Shown in pieces: positions 56,607-64,000 of a stretch of 64,000 nt of DNA (its first letter is position 1; each line of letters begins with the position of its first letter). The notes beneath the pieces were generated by a model, which saw only the letters and a list, made by a program, of their open reading frames with translations, ran no database searches and had not been told where the DNA came from. The stretch is from Rhodanobacteraceae bacterium (GTDB taxonomy: Bacteria > Pseudomonadota > Gammaproteobacteria > Xanthomonadales > SZUA-5): positions 62,001-126,000 of the forward strand of contig JACKOW010000011.1 of assembly GCA_024234055.1 (NCBI GenBank), given 5' to 3'. The position numbers and the translations under genes are program-made.

Positions 56607-57866
56607 CTACTCGCCGTTGTAGACCGCAAGATCCAGCTCGCCCTCGCTCTGGGCCACGATGCAGGCCACCGCCGCATCGCCCGAGGTGTTGACCAGCGTG
56701 CGCGCCATGTCCAGCAAACGATCCACGCTGAGAATGATGCCGATGGCCTCCACCGGCAGACCCACCTGGGCCAGCACCGAGGCGAGCATGATCATCCCGG
56801 CGCTGGGCACGCCGGCGGTGCCGACGGCGGCCAGCGTGGCCATGGCCACCACGGTCAGCAACTGCGCCATGGTCAGGTCCACGGCATAGAGCTGGGCGAT
56901 GAACACCGTGGCGATGCCCTGCATGATCACCGTGCCATCCATGTTGATGGTGGCACCCAGCGGAATCGAGAAGGCCGCGACGCGGTTGGAGACACCCAGG
57001 CGTTCCTCGCAGACCCGCAGGTTCACCGGCAGCGTGGCGTTGCTGGACGAGGTGGAGAAGGCGAACAGCCAGACCTCGGACATCTTGCGCAGCCAGATCA
57101 TCGGATTCAGACGTGCGACCAGTTTCAGCAGCGTCGGCAGGATCACGAACAGGTGCAGCGCCAGTGCCACCAGCACCAGAATGAAATAGATCGCCAGTTT
57201 CTTCAGCGTGTCGAAGCCAAACTCGGCCACGGCTCGCGCCAACAGGGCGAATACGCCGATCGGAGCGAATTTCATGACGATGGTCACCAGTTGCAGCACC
57301 ACGGTGTTCCAGTCCTCGATCATGCCGGCGGCACGCTGGCCGGCGTCCTTGGCCATGGTGATGGCGAGCCCCAACAGCACCGCAAAGACGATGATCTGCA
57401 GCATCTGCATCTCGGCCATGGCTTGCACCGGATTGCGCGGCACCATGTTGGAGATGACGTCAGCCAATGGTGGTGCCACTGGCGGTTCGAAGCTGGCCGC
57501 CAGTTCAGCCAGGCCCGAGCCCGGCTGAATCCAGACCGCCAGCGCCAGCGCCATGGTGACGGCCATGACCGTGGTCAGGATGTACAGGCCGATGGTCTTC
57601 AGGCCCAGGCGGCCCAGCTGCGAGGGTGAACCGAGCGAGGCCACGCCCGAAGTCAGCGAAAAGAACACCAGCGGCACCACGAGCAGCATCAGGCCGTTGC
57701 GGAACAGATCGGCGATGAGCTTGAGGATTCCGGCAGTGATGTAGGTTTGCAGCCAGGGATGGCCGGCACTGAAATGGTTGAGGGCCGCACCCACCAGTGC
57801 CCCCAGCACCAGGCCGATCAGAATGTGGTGGGTCAGGCGCACGGCGGCTTTGGAAGACTCGCTCAT
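56607..57866 (-). CDS. dicarboxylate/amino acid:cation symporter (DAACS)
   Basis: A 419-residue transporter with eight helices and two re-entrant loops. TSSSNATLPVNL is the serine-rich HP1 loop and NMDGTVIMQGIATVFIAQL the substrate/cation motif. GVPSAGMIMLASVLAQVGLP forms HP2. It imports glutamate, aspartate or C4-dicarboxylates with Na+ or H+. It is first in a unit with the two L,D-transpeptidase genes. Its upstream gap carries a long REP-type inverted repeat. Confidence 0.92.
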   Translation of the reverse strand: MSESSKAAVRLTHHILIGLVLGALVGAALNHFSAGHPWLQTYITAGILKLIADLFRNGLMLLVVPLVFFSLTSGVASLGSPSQLGRLGLKTIGLYILTTVMAVTMALALAVWIQPGSGLAELAASFEPPVAPPLADVISNMVPRNPVQAMAEMQMLQIIVFAVLLGLAITMAKDAGQRAAGMIEDWNTVVLQLVTIVMKFAPIGVFALLARAVAEFGFDTLKKLAIYFILVLVALALHLFVILPTLLKLVARLNPMIWLRKMSEVWLFAFSTSSSNATLPVNLRVCEERLGVSNRVAAFSIPLGATINMDGTVIMQGIATVFIAQLYAVDLTMAQLLTVVAMATLAAVGTAGVPSAGMIMLASVLAQVGLPVEAIGIILSVDRLLDMARTLVNTSGDAAVACIVAQSEGELDLAVYNGE

Positions 57867-57957
57867 CGGGGGCGTTCCGTCGTCAGTCAGTTCGGTTATA
57901 GCCTACCCGCATCGGTGCGCTGGTGTCGGTCTGGACTGGTGGCCCACAAGCCGCCCG

Positions 57958-58034
57958 CTGTGGGAGCGGATTCATCCGCGACTGCCATGCCTGGCGGAGC
58001 CAAACTCCAGTCGCGGATGAATCCGCTCCCACAG
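57958..58034. repeat. REP pair: perfect 27-bp inverted repeat
   Basis: The arms begin CTGTGGGAGCGGATTCATCC at 57958 and are repeated inverted to 58034, 27 bp each with a 23-bp centre. Each arm has its own small GCGGAT/ATCCGC hairpin. The motif resembles Pseudomonas-type REP sequences and lies between the symporter start and the LysR stop. Confidence 0.85.
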
Positions 58035-58052
58035 GTGGGCTGTTCGGCCGGC

Positions 58053-58964
58053 TCAGAGGGCCGCCGAAGGCATGGTTTCCACCAGAAAGTCGATGAAACC
58101 ACGCACCGCGGGCAGCAATCCGCGTCGGTGTGGGAACACCGCGTGGAAAATGCCCTGCGGCAGCGACCAACCGGAGAGCACCGGCACCAGATGGCCCCGG
58201 CCAATCGCTTCGCGTGCGGCGCTTTCAGGAATCAGGGCAATGCCCAGGCCGGCCACGGCGGCGTCCAACAGGACCTGGAAGTTGTGACAGATCAGTCTCG
58301 GCTGGTGTTCCACGCGCTCGCTCTGGCCGTCGGGGCCGCGCAACTCCCAGTGGTGACGCTCGCCGCTGCCATCAAAGCTGAGGGTCTGATGTCGGGCCAG
58401 GTCCTGCGCCTGCAGGGGTGCGCCATTGGCCGCCAGATAGCCGGGGCTGGCCACCAGCAGTTCGCACAGCTCAGCGAAACTGCGCATGACCAGGCCGTCT
58501 TCACCACTGGGTTGGGTTCTGACCCGCAGCGCGACATCAAAGCCCTCGCCGATGACGTCGACGCGGCGATTGCTGACCTCCAGCTCCACCTGCACTTGCG
58601 GGTAGCGGGCCATGAACTGCGGTAACACCGGTGCCAGCATGTTGCCGGCCACGCCAGTGGGACAGGCCACCCGGATGCGGCCGCGCGGCTCGGCACGCGC
58701 CATGGCAGCAATGTCCAGCGCCGCCTCGGCTTCGGCGAGCATGGCCTGGCAATGGCGATACAGCTGCTGGCCGGTCTCGGTCACCACAAAACGCCGCGTG
58801 GAGCGCTGCAGCAGGCGCACTCCGAGCTTTTCCTCCAGCGCGTTGACATGCCGCGACAGTCGCGATTTCGGCGTGCCGATGGCTCGTCCAGCCGCGGCAA
58901 AGCCACCGTGTTTGACCACCATGGCGTAGTAGTACAGATCGTCGAGACTGGCTGCAGGAATCAT
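58053..58964 (-). CDS. LysR-family transcriptional regulator
   Basis: A 303-residue regulator. The N-terminal HTH is typical (FAAAGRAIGTPKSRLSRHVN, LEEKLGVRLLQRSTR). The effector-binding domain covers residues 90-295. It is divergent from an azoreductase and a pirin gene, the usual layout when a LysR protein controls its neighbours in response to quinone or electrophile stress. A candidate operator lies between (59157-59171). Confidence 0.9.
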   Translation of the reverse strand: MIPAASLDDLYYYAMVVKHGGFAAAGRAIGTPKSRLSRHVNALEEKLGVRLLQRSTRRFVVTETGQQLYRHCQAMLAEAEAALDIAAMARAEPRGRIRVACPTGVAGNMLAPVLPQFMARYPQVQVELEVSNRRVDVIGEGFDVALRVRTQPSGEDGLVMRSFAELCELLVASPGYLAANGAPLQAQDLARHQTLSFDGSGERHHWELRGPDGQSERVEHQPRLICHNFQVLLDAAVAGLGIALIPESAAREAIGRGHLVPVLSGWSLPQGIFHAVFPHRRGLLPAVRGFIDFLVETMPSAAL

Positions 58965-59156
58965 CGTAGGGCCTCGCTGGTGTAGTGCTGTTGGAAGTCC
59001 AGACTTGTCTGGACGCTGCTTGTGCAGGTGTGAGGATGCGTCCCAAGTCCTCTCTCGCGTGCTTCGCGGACCCAGGCTTCTTCTCCGATCCGGTGTGGCC
59101 GCTCAACCCTATCAATGACCGCAAATTCGGAACACTGAATCTCGAATTCACCTGAT

Positions 59157-59171
59157 TATCAAGCATTGATA
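59157..59171. promoter_or_regulatory. candidate LysR operator
   Basis: TATCAA-GCA-TTGATA is a perfect 15-base dyad of T-N11-A form in the divergent gap, inside an AT-rich stretch that is rare in this genome. It lies 55 bp before the azoreductase start. Binding is inferred only. Confidence 0.5.
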
Positions 59172-59225
59172 TCAGCAATAGCATCAATCTCCGGGCGGAT
59201 AGGCCGTCAAATCATGGAGATCCTC

Positions 59226-59804
59226 ATGAAACTCTTGCACATCGATTCCAGCATCCTTGGCGACAACAGCGCCAGTCGCGCGCTGACGGCCGAGATCGTC
59301 CAGCGTCTCACGATGCAGAACCCCGGCTTGCAGCTCACGCGGCTGGATCTGGATGCCGAGCCATTGCCCCATCTGAGTGCCGGATCACTGGCGAAAGTGG
59401 ATGCCACCGAGACAGCCCGGTCAGAACGGGCGCTACACGATTTCCTCGAGGCCGATGTGCTGGTCATCGGCGCGCCGATGTACAACTTCTCGATCCCGTC
59501 GACTTTGAAAGCCTGGATCGATCGTATCGCCATTGCCGGCAAGAGCTTTCGCTACACCGCCACCGGACCTGAGGGTCTGGCCAAGGGCAAGGTGGCGATC
59601 CTGGCCATCACCCAGGGCGGCGTGCACGAACTGGGTGGTCCCAGCGAGCATCACGAATCCTACCTGCGCTTTGTGCTGAACTTTCTCGGGGTCAGCGATG
59701 TTCGGGTGGTGCGTGCCCAGGGACTGGCTCGTTCGGAGCTGCGGGAATCGGCCCTGAACGATGCCCTGGGTGCTGTGCCGGCCAGCCTGGCACTAGCCGC
59801 CTGA
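59226..59804 (+). CDS. FMN-dependent NADH-azoreductase / quinone reductase (AzoR-like)
   Basis: A 192-residue flavodoxin-fold protein. MKLLHIDSSILGDNSASRAL binds the FMN phosphate, and APMYNFSIPSTLKAWIDRI is the classical AzoR motif. It likely reduces quinones by two electrons, protecting against electrophiles. GGAG lies seven bases before ATG 59226; the earlier ATG (59214) and upstream frame are rejected. It is followed by the pirin gene 61 bp downstream. Confidence 0.88.
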   Translation: MKLLHIDSSILGDNSASRALTAEIVQRLTMQNPGLQLTRLDLDAEPLPHLSAGSLAKVDATETARSERALHDFLEADVLVIGAPMYNFSIPSTLKAWIDRIAIAGKSFRYTATGPEGLAKGKVAILAITQGGVHELGGPSEHHESYLRFVLNFLGVSDVRVVRAQGLARSELRESALNDALGAVPASLALAA

Positions 59805-59865
59805 GTTCATCGCATCTGCCCAAGAGCATCGCAGTCCCTTGTCAGCCATCATCGGAGTTTCGAAC

Positions 59866-60708
59866 ATGAGTGCCCGTCATATCCTCAAGACGATTCGCGG
59901 CATGGCCACCTCGGATGGGGCCGGCGTGAAGTTGACCCGCGTCATCGGCTCGCCGGCGCTGATGGAACTCGACCCTTTCCTGATGCTGGACGAATTCGGC
60001 ACCGACCAGCCCGAGGACTACATCGCCGGTTTCCCCGATCACCCGCATCGCGGCTTCGAGACCGTGACCTACATGCTCGACGGGCGCATGCGCCATCGCG
60101 ACAATCACGGCAACTCGGGCCTGCTGGTGCCGGGCTCGGTGCAGTGGATGAGCGCCGGGCGCGGGCTGGTGCATTCGGAAATGCCGGAGCAGGAAGAAGG
60201 CCGCATGCGCGGCTTCCAGCTGTGGATCAACCTGCCGGCGCGCTTGAAGATGAGCGAGCCGCGCTATCAGGAATATGGACCGGAGCAGATTCCGCGGGTG
60301 GAAGCGGCGGTTGGTGTGCGCGTGAAGGTCATAGCCGGAGAGGTGGCCGGTGTCAGCGGGCCGATCGAGCAGCCGGCAACGTCGCCGGTGTATCTGGATC
60401 TGCATCTGGGCGAAGGTGCCCGCTTCGAGCATCCGCTGCCGCCAGCCCACAATGCCTTCATCTACGTCTACGAGGGCGGGCTGGAAGTGGAATCCGAGAT
60501 GGCGACTACCTCGCTGTCGGCGCGTCAACTGGGCGTGCTGTCTGCCGGTGAGGTCTTGCGTCTGCGTTCCACGACAGCCGATACACGTGCCATTCTGGTG
60601 GCCGGTCAGCCGCTGCGCGAGCCGGTGGCGCGCTACGGGCCCTTCGTGATGAACTCACGACAGGAGATCATGCAGGCGGTCGAGGACTTCCAGGCGGGGC
60701 GGTTCTGA
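59866..60708 (+). CDS. pirin-family protein
   Basis: A 280-residue bicupin. Metal ligands H59, H61 (DHPHRGFETVTYML), H103 and E105 (GLVHSEMPE) are present. Pirins of this class can have quercetinase activity or act as redox sensors. A CGGAG site precedes ATG 59866; a TTG at 59839 is less likely. Together with azoR and LysR it forms a probable electrophile/quinone stress unit. Confidence 0.92.
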   Translation: MSARHILKTIRGMATSDGAGVKLTRVIGSPALMELDPFLMLDEFGTDQPEDYIAGFPDHPHRGFETVTYMLDGRMRHRDNHGNSGLLVPGSVQWMSAGRGLVHSEMPEQEEGRMRGFQLWINLPARLKMSEPRYQEYGPEQIPRVEAAVGVRVKVIAGEVAGVSGPIEQPATSPVYLDLHLGEGARFEHPLPPAHNAFIYVYEGGLEVESEMATTSLSARQLGVLSAGEVLRLRSTTADTRAILVAGQPLREPVARYGPFVMNSRQEIMQAVEDFQAGRF

Positions 60709-60857
60709 TCGGACCCGGTTGCTGTCGATTTCATTCCGCCAGGCGCAATCTCATGGTCTGGCGGGCGACAGCAGCGGTCGAATCCCCTAATATGAGAGGT
60801 TGTGCTGCGCCCGCCAGGCGCAGCTGCCCTGCTCAACGACTCGGAGAAGTCTGCCCC

Positions 60858-63284
60858 ATGAATCGCGCCCTGCAACTGCTGCTTGGTGGACTGCTGCTGT
60901 GCGGCAGTCCCGTCTACGCTCAGGATATCGAACTGCCCGCCAGCAATCTGACGGTGGAGGCCTATGTGCCTCTGGCCGAAATCAATGGCAGCGGCGGCCC
61001 GCGGGCCCTGCGCGCCGTTGACCCTTTGGCCGTGTACTCAAACGTCACTAATTTTACCGGTTCTGCATTCGCAAATGGCGGCGCGTCCGCCGGTATCACT
61101 CGTCTGGTGATGGACAATCTCACCTTCACGACCTATCCGGGTGTGGGCAACGTCACCACGTTGCGCTTCTCCGTAGCCAATCTGAATGGCACGCCGCAAT
61201 CGGTGCGGGCACGAATCCGCTTCTGGAATGCCGATGGCCCGTCCCTCGGCGCCGGTCTGGGCAATGGCCCGGGAACCTACTATGCCCCGGGCGGTACGAG
61301 CATCGGCTACACCTTCAATGCCTTCACCTTCCAGCCGGGCGTCGTCGTTCTGACCGGCAACCTCCCCGCGCCAGGATTTCCGATTCCCGCAGGTGCCACG
61401 ACCACGCTCTGGGCCGGTATCACTTTCGACAATGTCAATACGACGACCGGCGCCACCAATACCGAACTCAACAATTTTGGCACCGGCTTGTTCAGTCCGG
61501 TGGACCTCGGATCCAGCACTGACGTCATGTTTCAGACCACGGCGGCAGGCAGCTTCTTCGCCCCGTCGAACCCGGCGGGTGCAGGCATCAATTTCGTGGG
61601 CACGCCAGTCGCCAACAACGGCTGGGAATTTGTTGTGACCTCGCTCGGTACGCCCGTCGCTGATCTGACCCTGGCCCTGACCGATACTCCGGACCCGGTG
61701 ATTGCCGGCAACAGCATCACCTATGTTGCGACCTCGACCAATAACGGCCCGAATCCAGCCCCTGATCTGTCGATCACGCTGCCGCTGCCGGCCGGAACCA
61801 CCTTTGCTTCGGCGACGCCGGATGTCGGCGGTGTCTGTTCTGGCGTGGCTGTTGGCGCCAATGGCACCTTGACCTGCACCTGGGCCGGCAACACCGCCAG
61901 CGCTGCGGCTCGCAGTGTCTCGGTCGTTGTCGGTGTCCCAGCATCCACGGCCAACGGTGCCTCGCTGACGCTGAATGCCAGCACCGCTTCGCTCGGTACC
62001 GATCCAGTTCCGGCCAACAACAATGCCAGTGTGACCACCGCCGTGATCACCAATGCCGATCTGTCGATCACGCTGACCGATACGCCCGATCCGGTGGTTG
62101 CCGGCACCAATCTGACCTATGTGGCGACGGTGACCAACGGCGGTCCCTCCGACGCGCAGAATGTCAGCATCACGCTGCCGCTGCCGGCGGGCACCAGCTT
62201 CGGGTCGGCGACCCCCAGTGCGGGTGGTACTTGCAACACTACGACACCCGTGGTTTGCACCTGGGCGGGTGCCACCGTGCCGACCGGTGTGGTCAACGCC
62301 ACCATCGTCGCGACCGTAGCACCGGCAACCACCGGCGTGCTTTCGGCGACCGCCACGGCGGCATCCGGCACCACCGATCCGGTTTCCGGCAACGACAACT
62401 CCACGGCGACCACGACGGTGAACGCTTCGGCCGATCTCTCGATCACCCTGACCGACGCCCCCGATCCGGTGACTGCTGGCACCAATCTGGTCTACACCGC
62501 AACCGTGACCAATGCCGGCCCGTCCGATGCAACTGGTGTGACGGTCACAATGCCGGTACCGGCCAATACGACCCTCGTGTCGGGCTCGACCACCGGCGGC
62601 GGTACCTGCTCGGGTGCGCCGATTGTCTGCACCTTCCCGACCAGCTTCGCGCCAACGACTTCGCAAACGGCCACCATCACGGTCGCGGTGTCGGCTTCGG
62701 CACCGGATGGCAGCAGCATCAGCGCGACGGCCACCGTGGGTTCGGCTTCGACCGATCCGAATGGCGCCAACAACAGCGCCACGGCGACCACGCTGGTCGC
62801 GGCCGACGCCAATCTGCAGCTGACGCTGAGCGCCTCCTCGCTGGCGGTGCTGACCAATGAGCCGGTGACCTTCACGGCGGTCAGCCTGAACCAGGGTCCG
62901 TCGGATGCGCAGAATCTGTCAATCACGATGACCCTGACGCCGGACTTCCGCTACACCGCGCACACGGCCACCGGCGCCACTTGCACCACACCGCAGGTGG
63001 GTAACAGTGGCGTGGTCACCTGCACCTGGGCCGGCGCCACGGCGGTGAATGCCTCGCGCACCTTGAGCGTGGTGGCCTTCAGCAACAACCAGGGCGCCAC
63101 GGCGGTGAACGCCAGCACGGTGTCGGATACCTCCGATCCGGTGACCGCCAACAATGTGGGCAATGTCAGCGTGCAGGTCGGTTTCCCGATCGAGGAAATC
63201 CCGACCGTGAACCAGTACGGCCTGATCCTGCTCGGCCTGATGCTGGGTCTGCTCGGCTTCGTCGCGGTCCGCCGTAACAGCTGA
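60858..63284 (+). CDS. secreted DUF11-repeat surface protein with IPTL-CTERM-like tail
   Basis: An 808-residue protein. A signal peptide (to about residue 24) is followed by a unique domain (25-265) and four DUF11-type repeats (starting near 267, 399, 526 and 647), e.g. ADLSITLTDTPDPVVAGTNL. The C-terminus has EIPTVNQYGLILLGLMLGLL followed by a basic RR, close to the IPTL-CTERM sorting signal (IPT, aromatic, helix, RR). GGAGAA precedes ATG 60858. Low lysine and high Thr/Ala suggest an extracellular protein. Repeats share high nucleotide similarity, so recombination between them is plausible. Confidence 0.85.
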   Translation: MNRALQLLLGGLLLCGSPVYAQDIELPASNLTVEAYVPLAEINGSGGPRALRAVDPLAVYSNVTNFTGSAFANGGASAGITRLVMDNLTFTTYPGVGNVTTLRFSVANLNGTPQSVRARIRFWNADGPSLGAGLGNGPGTYYAPGGTSIGYTFNAFTFQPGVVVLTGNLPAPGFPIPAGATTTLWAGITFDNVNTTTGATNTELNNFGTGLFSPVDLGSSTDVMFQTTAAGSFFAPSNPAGAGINFVGTPVANNGWEFVVTSLGTPVADLTLALTDTPDPVIAGNSITYVATSTNNGPNPAPDLSITLPLPAGTTFASATPDVGGVCSGVAVGANGTLTCTWAGNTASAAARSVSVVVGVPASTANGASLTLNASTASLGTDPVPANNNASVTTAVITNADLSITLTDTPDPVVAGTNLTYVATVTNGGPSDAQNVSITLPLPAGTSFGSATPSAGGTCNTTTPVVCTWAGATVPTGVVNATIVATVAPATTGVLSATATAASGTTDPVSGNDNSTATTTVNASADLSITLTDAPDPVTAGTNLVYTATVTNAGPSDATGVTVTMPVPANTTLVSGSTTGGGTCSGAPIVCTFPTSFAPTTSQTATITVAVSASAPDGSSISATATVGSASTDPNGANNSATATTLVAADANLQLTLSASSLAVLTNEPVTFTAVSLNQGPSDAQNLSITMTLTPDFRYTAHTATGATCTTPQVGNSGVVTCTWAGATAVNASRTLSVVAFSNNQGATAVNASTVSDTSDPVTANNVGNVSVQVGFPIEEIPTVNQYGLILLGLMLGLLGFVAVRRNS

Positions 63285-63295
63285 GCCTGAGGTAG

Positions 63296-63327
63296 GGTGG
63301 AACTCCGGCGCCAGCCGGAATTCCACC
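63296..63327. repeat. GGTGGAA/TTCCACC inverted repeat
   Basis: GGTGGAA at 63296 and TTCCACC at 63321 flank CCGGC/GCCGG, forming a near-perfect hairpin 12 bp after the DUF11 stop. It precedes the real terminator. Confidence 0.6.
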
Positions 63328-63348
63328 GAACAAGTCTGAGATGAACTG

Positions 63349-63377
63349 GAAAAGGCGGCCATTGGCCGCCTTTTTCC
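63349..63377 (+). terminator. Rho-independent terminator
   Basis: AAGGCGGCC-ATT-GGCCGCC followed by TTTTT: a 7-bp GC stem with a three-base loop and a T-run, 65 bp after the DUF11 gene. Confidence 0.9.
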
Positions 63378-63498
63378 TTGGTTGCGCCACTGCCTCGCGC
63401 CTCGATTTTGGCCAGACATGCCCTCGGCAGCCTCGCTGCCGCTGCCGGTGCGCGGCGCTGCGCTACACTCAAGCACTGCAAACCTGAGGAGTCCGGCA

Positions 63499-63852
63499 TT
63501 GACCCCCAACGATCGCAAGATCAATGCACTGAGAGCGCGGATTCCGACCTTCAGTTGTGTCGTCGGTTGCCATGACTGTTGCGGCCCGGTGACGGCGTCC
63601 TCGGAAGAAATGGCGCGCCTGCCGGCCAAGACCGAGGCCGAGCACGACCGGGCCCTCGCCGAGCTCAGTTGCCCGCATCTGGGCGCGCGTGGCTGCGAGG
63701 TCTATGCCGAGCGGCCCTTGATCTGCCGCTTGTTCGGCACCACACCCCGCTTGCCCTGTCCCAACGGCAAGCGCCCTGTCTACATGATCGACACCCGCAC
63801 CGAGCAGGAAATCCACGCTTTTCTGGCGAGTACCCGACAAGTTCTGGTCTAG
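63499..63852 (+). CDS. YkgJ-family cysteine cluster protein
   Basis: A 117-residue protein starting at TTG 63499, which has GAGGAG at a good distance; there is no ATG nearby in frame that keeps the motif at the usual N-terminus. Cysteines C20, C24, C27, C28 (SCVVGCHDCC), C58, C66, C76 and C87 form the zinc or iron-sulphur cluster pattern of YkgJ. ERPLICRLFG is conserved. The function is unknown. The stop TAG lies in the terminal CTAG of the downstream element. Confidence 0.82.
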   Translation: MTPNDRKINALRARIPTFSCVVGCHDCCGPVTASSEEMARLPAKTEAEHDRALAELSCPHLGARGCEVYAERPLICRLFGTTPRLPCPNGKRPVYMIDTRTEQEIHAFLASTRQVLV

Positions 63853-64000
63853 CCCGCATTTCTCGCACCTGTTGCGGAAGATCGCGCAGGGCTTTGCGAC
63901 TAGCGCAAGGCGCGACGACGAGGAATGGTGATTCCATTGCGAGGAGGAGCAACGCAGCGATAGTCGCAAAGATCCAGCGAGGGCCGCAAAGCGGGCAGAT
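63849..64000. mobile_element. CTAG-ended element, copy 2 (runs off window)
   Basis: It starts CTAGCCCGCA like copy 1 but is more diverged. The internal stem is CTTTGCGACTA (63892-63902) with TAGTCGCAAAG (63961-63971), and an inner AATGG/CCATT hairpin lies between. Relative to copy 1 the element is inverted. The right end is outside the window. In-frame TGA at 63929 breaks the open frame found in copy 1, arguing against a protein product. Confidence 0.65.

Noticed and set aside
61038..62666. A 542-codon open frame on the minus strand
   Set aside because: It is antisense to DUF11 repeats; the apparent GRG-rich protein reflects Thr/Ala codons in reverse.

Overview
The window looks like a chromosomal segment of a GC-rich gammaproteobacterium, most likely in or near the Xanthomonadales/Lysobacterales. 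This is inferred from the gene families: TamA/TamB, Hsp33, BipA, TcdA, a DegQ-type protease, PHA depolymerase, and a DUF11 protein with an IPTL-CTERM-like tail. The very large number of REP-like intergenic hairpins points the same way. No rRNA, tRNA, CRISPR array, prophage, integrase or transposase gene is visible.

Layout. 1-3901 is a minus-strand ABC export operon of the Gld type (ATPase, permease, GldG-like protein, DUF4340 protein cut by the window edge). 4083-8283 carries a DUF6159 membrane protein, a K+-channel-like protein, tcdA and an orphan sensor kinase. 8672-13718 has an MsbA-like ABC exporter, a saccharopine-dehydrogenase-like protein, a doubtful small gene and a di-haem peroxidase-like protein. 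13842-17298 is an operon of two DUF697-type GTPases around a YceI protein, divergent from a very large two-component hybrid sensor (17297-20797). 20839-27252 holds a TPR protein, a diguanylate cyclase, NDH-2, an AIM24/TIGR00266 protein, a TerB/DUF533-like protein, dgkA and terC. 28152-38891 has an OPT transporter, a small secreted protein, a putative outer-membrane protein, typA-hslO, and hisS overlapping an aromatic amino acid ammonia-lyase. 39097-48572 holds small envelope proteins, an MFS transporter divergent from an SDR, PHA depolymerase, an HPF-like protein, phosphoglucomutase and a DegQ-like protease. 48758-54246 is tamA-tamB. 54825-57866 has two L,D-transpeptidases and a DAACS symporter. 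58053-60708 is a LysR/azoreductase/pirin divergon. 60858-63852 has the DUF11 surface protein and a YkgJ cysteine-cluster protein.

Most of the coding content is ordinary core and envelope biology. The unusual content lies between the genes. A 254-bp element with perfect 22-bp inverted ends starting CTAG (6564-6817) has a diverged second copy at the window end. In both cases the terminal CTAG contains the stop codon of the upstream gene, and an internal stem is preserved by paired changes. A 164-bp composite element is present twice at identical length, and one copy sits inside a different palindromic repeat. Long tandem REP arrays fill the terC-OPT gap and touch the end of the ammonia-lyase gene. 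I regard the CTAG-ended element family as the best candidate for something undescribed. All family assignments come from reading motifs by eye; no database search was run.
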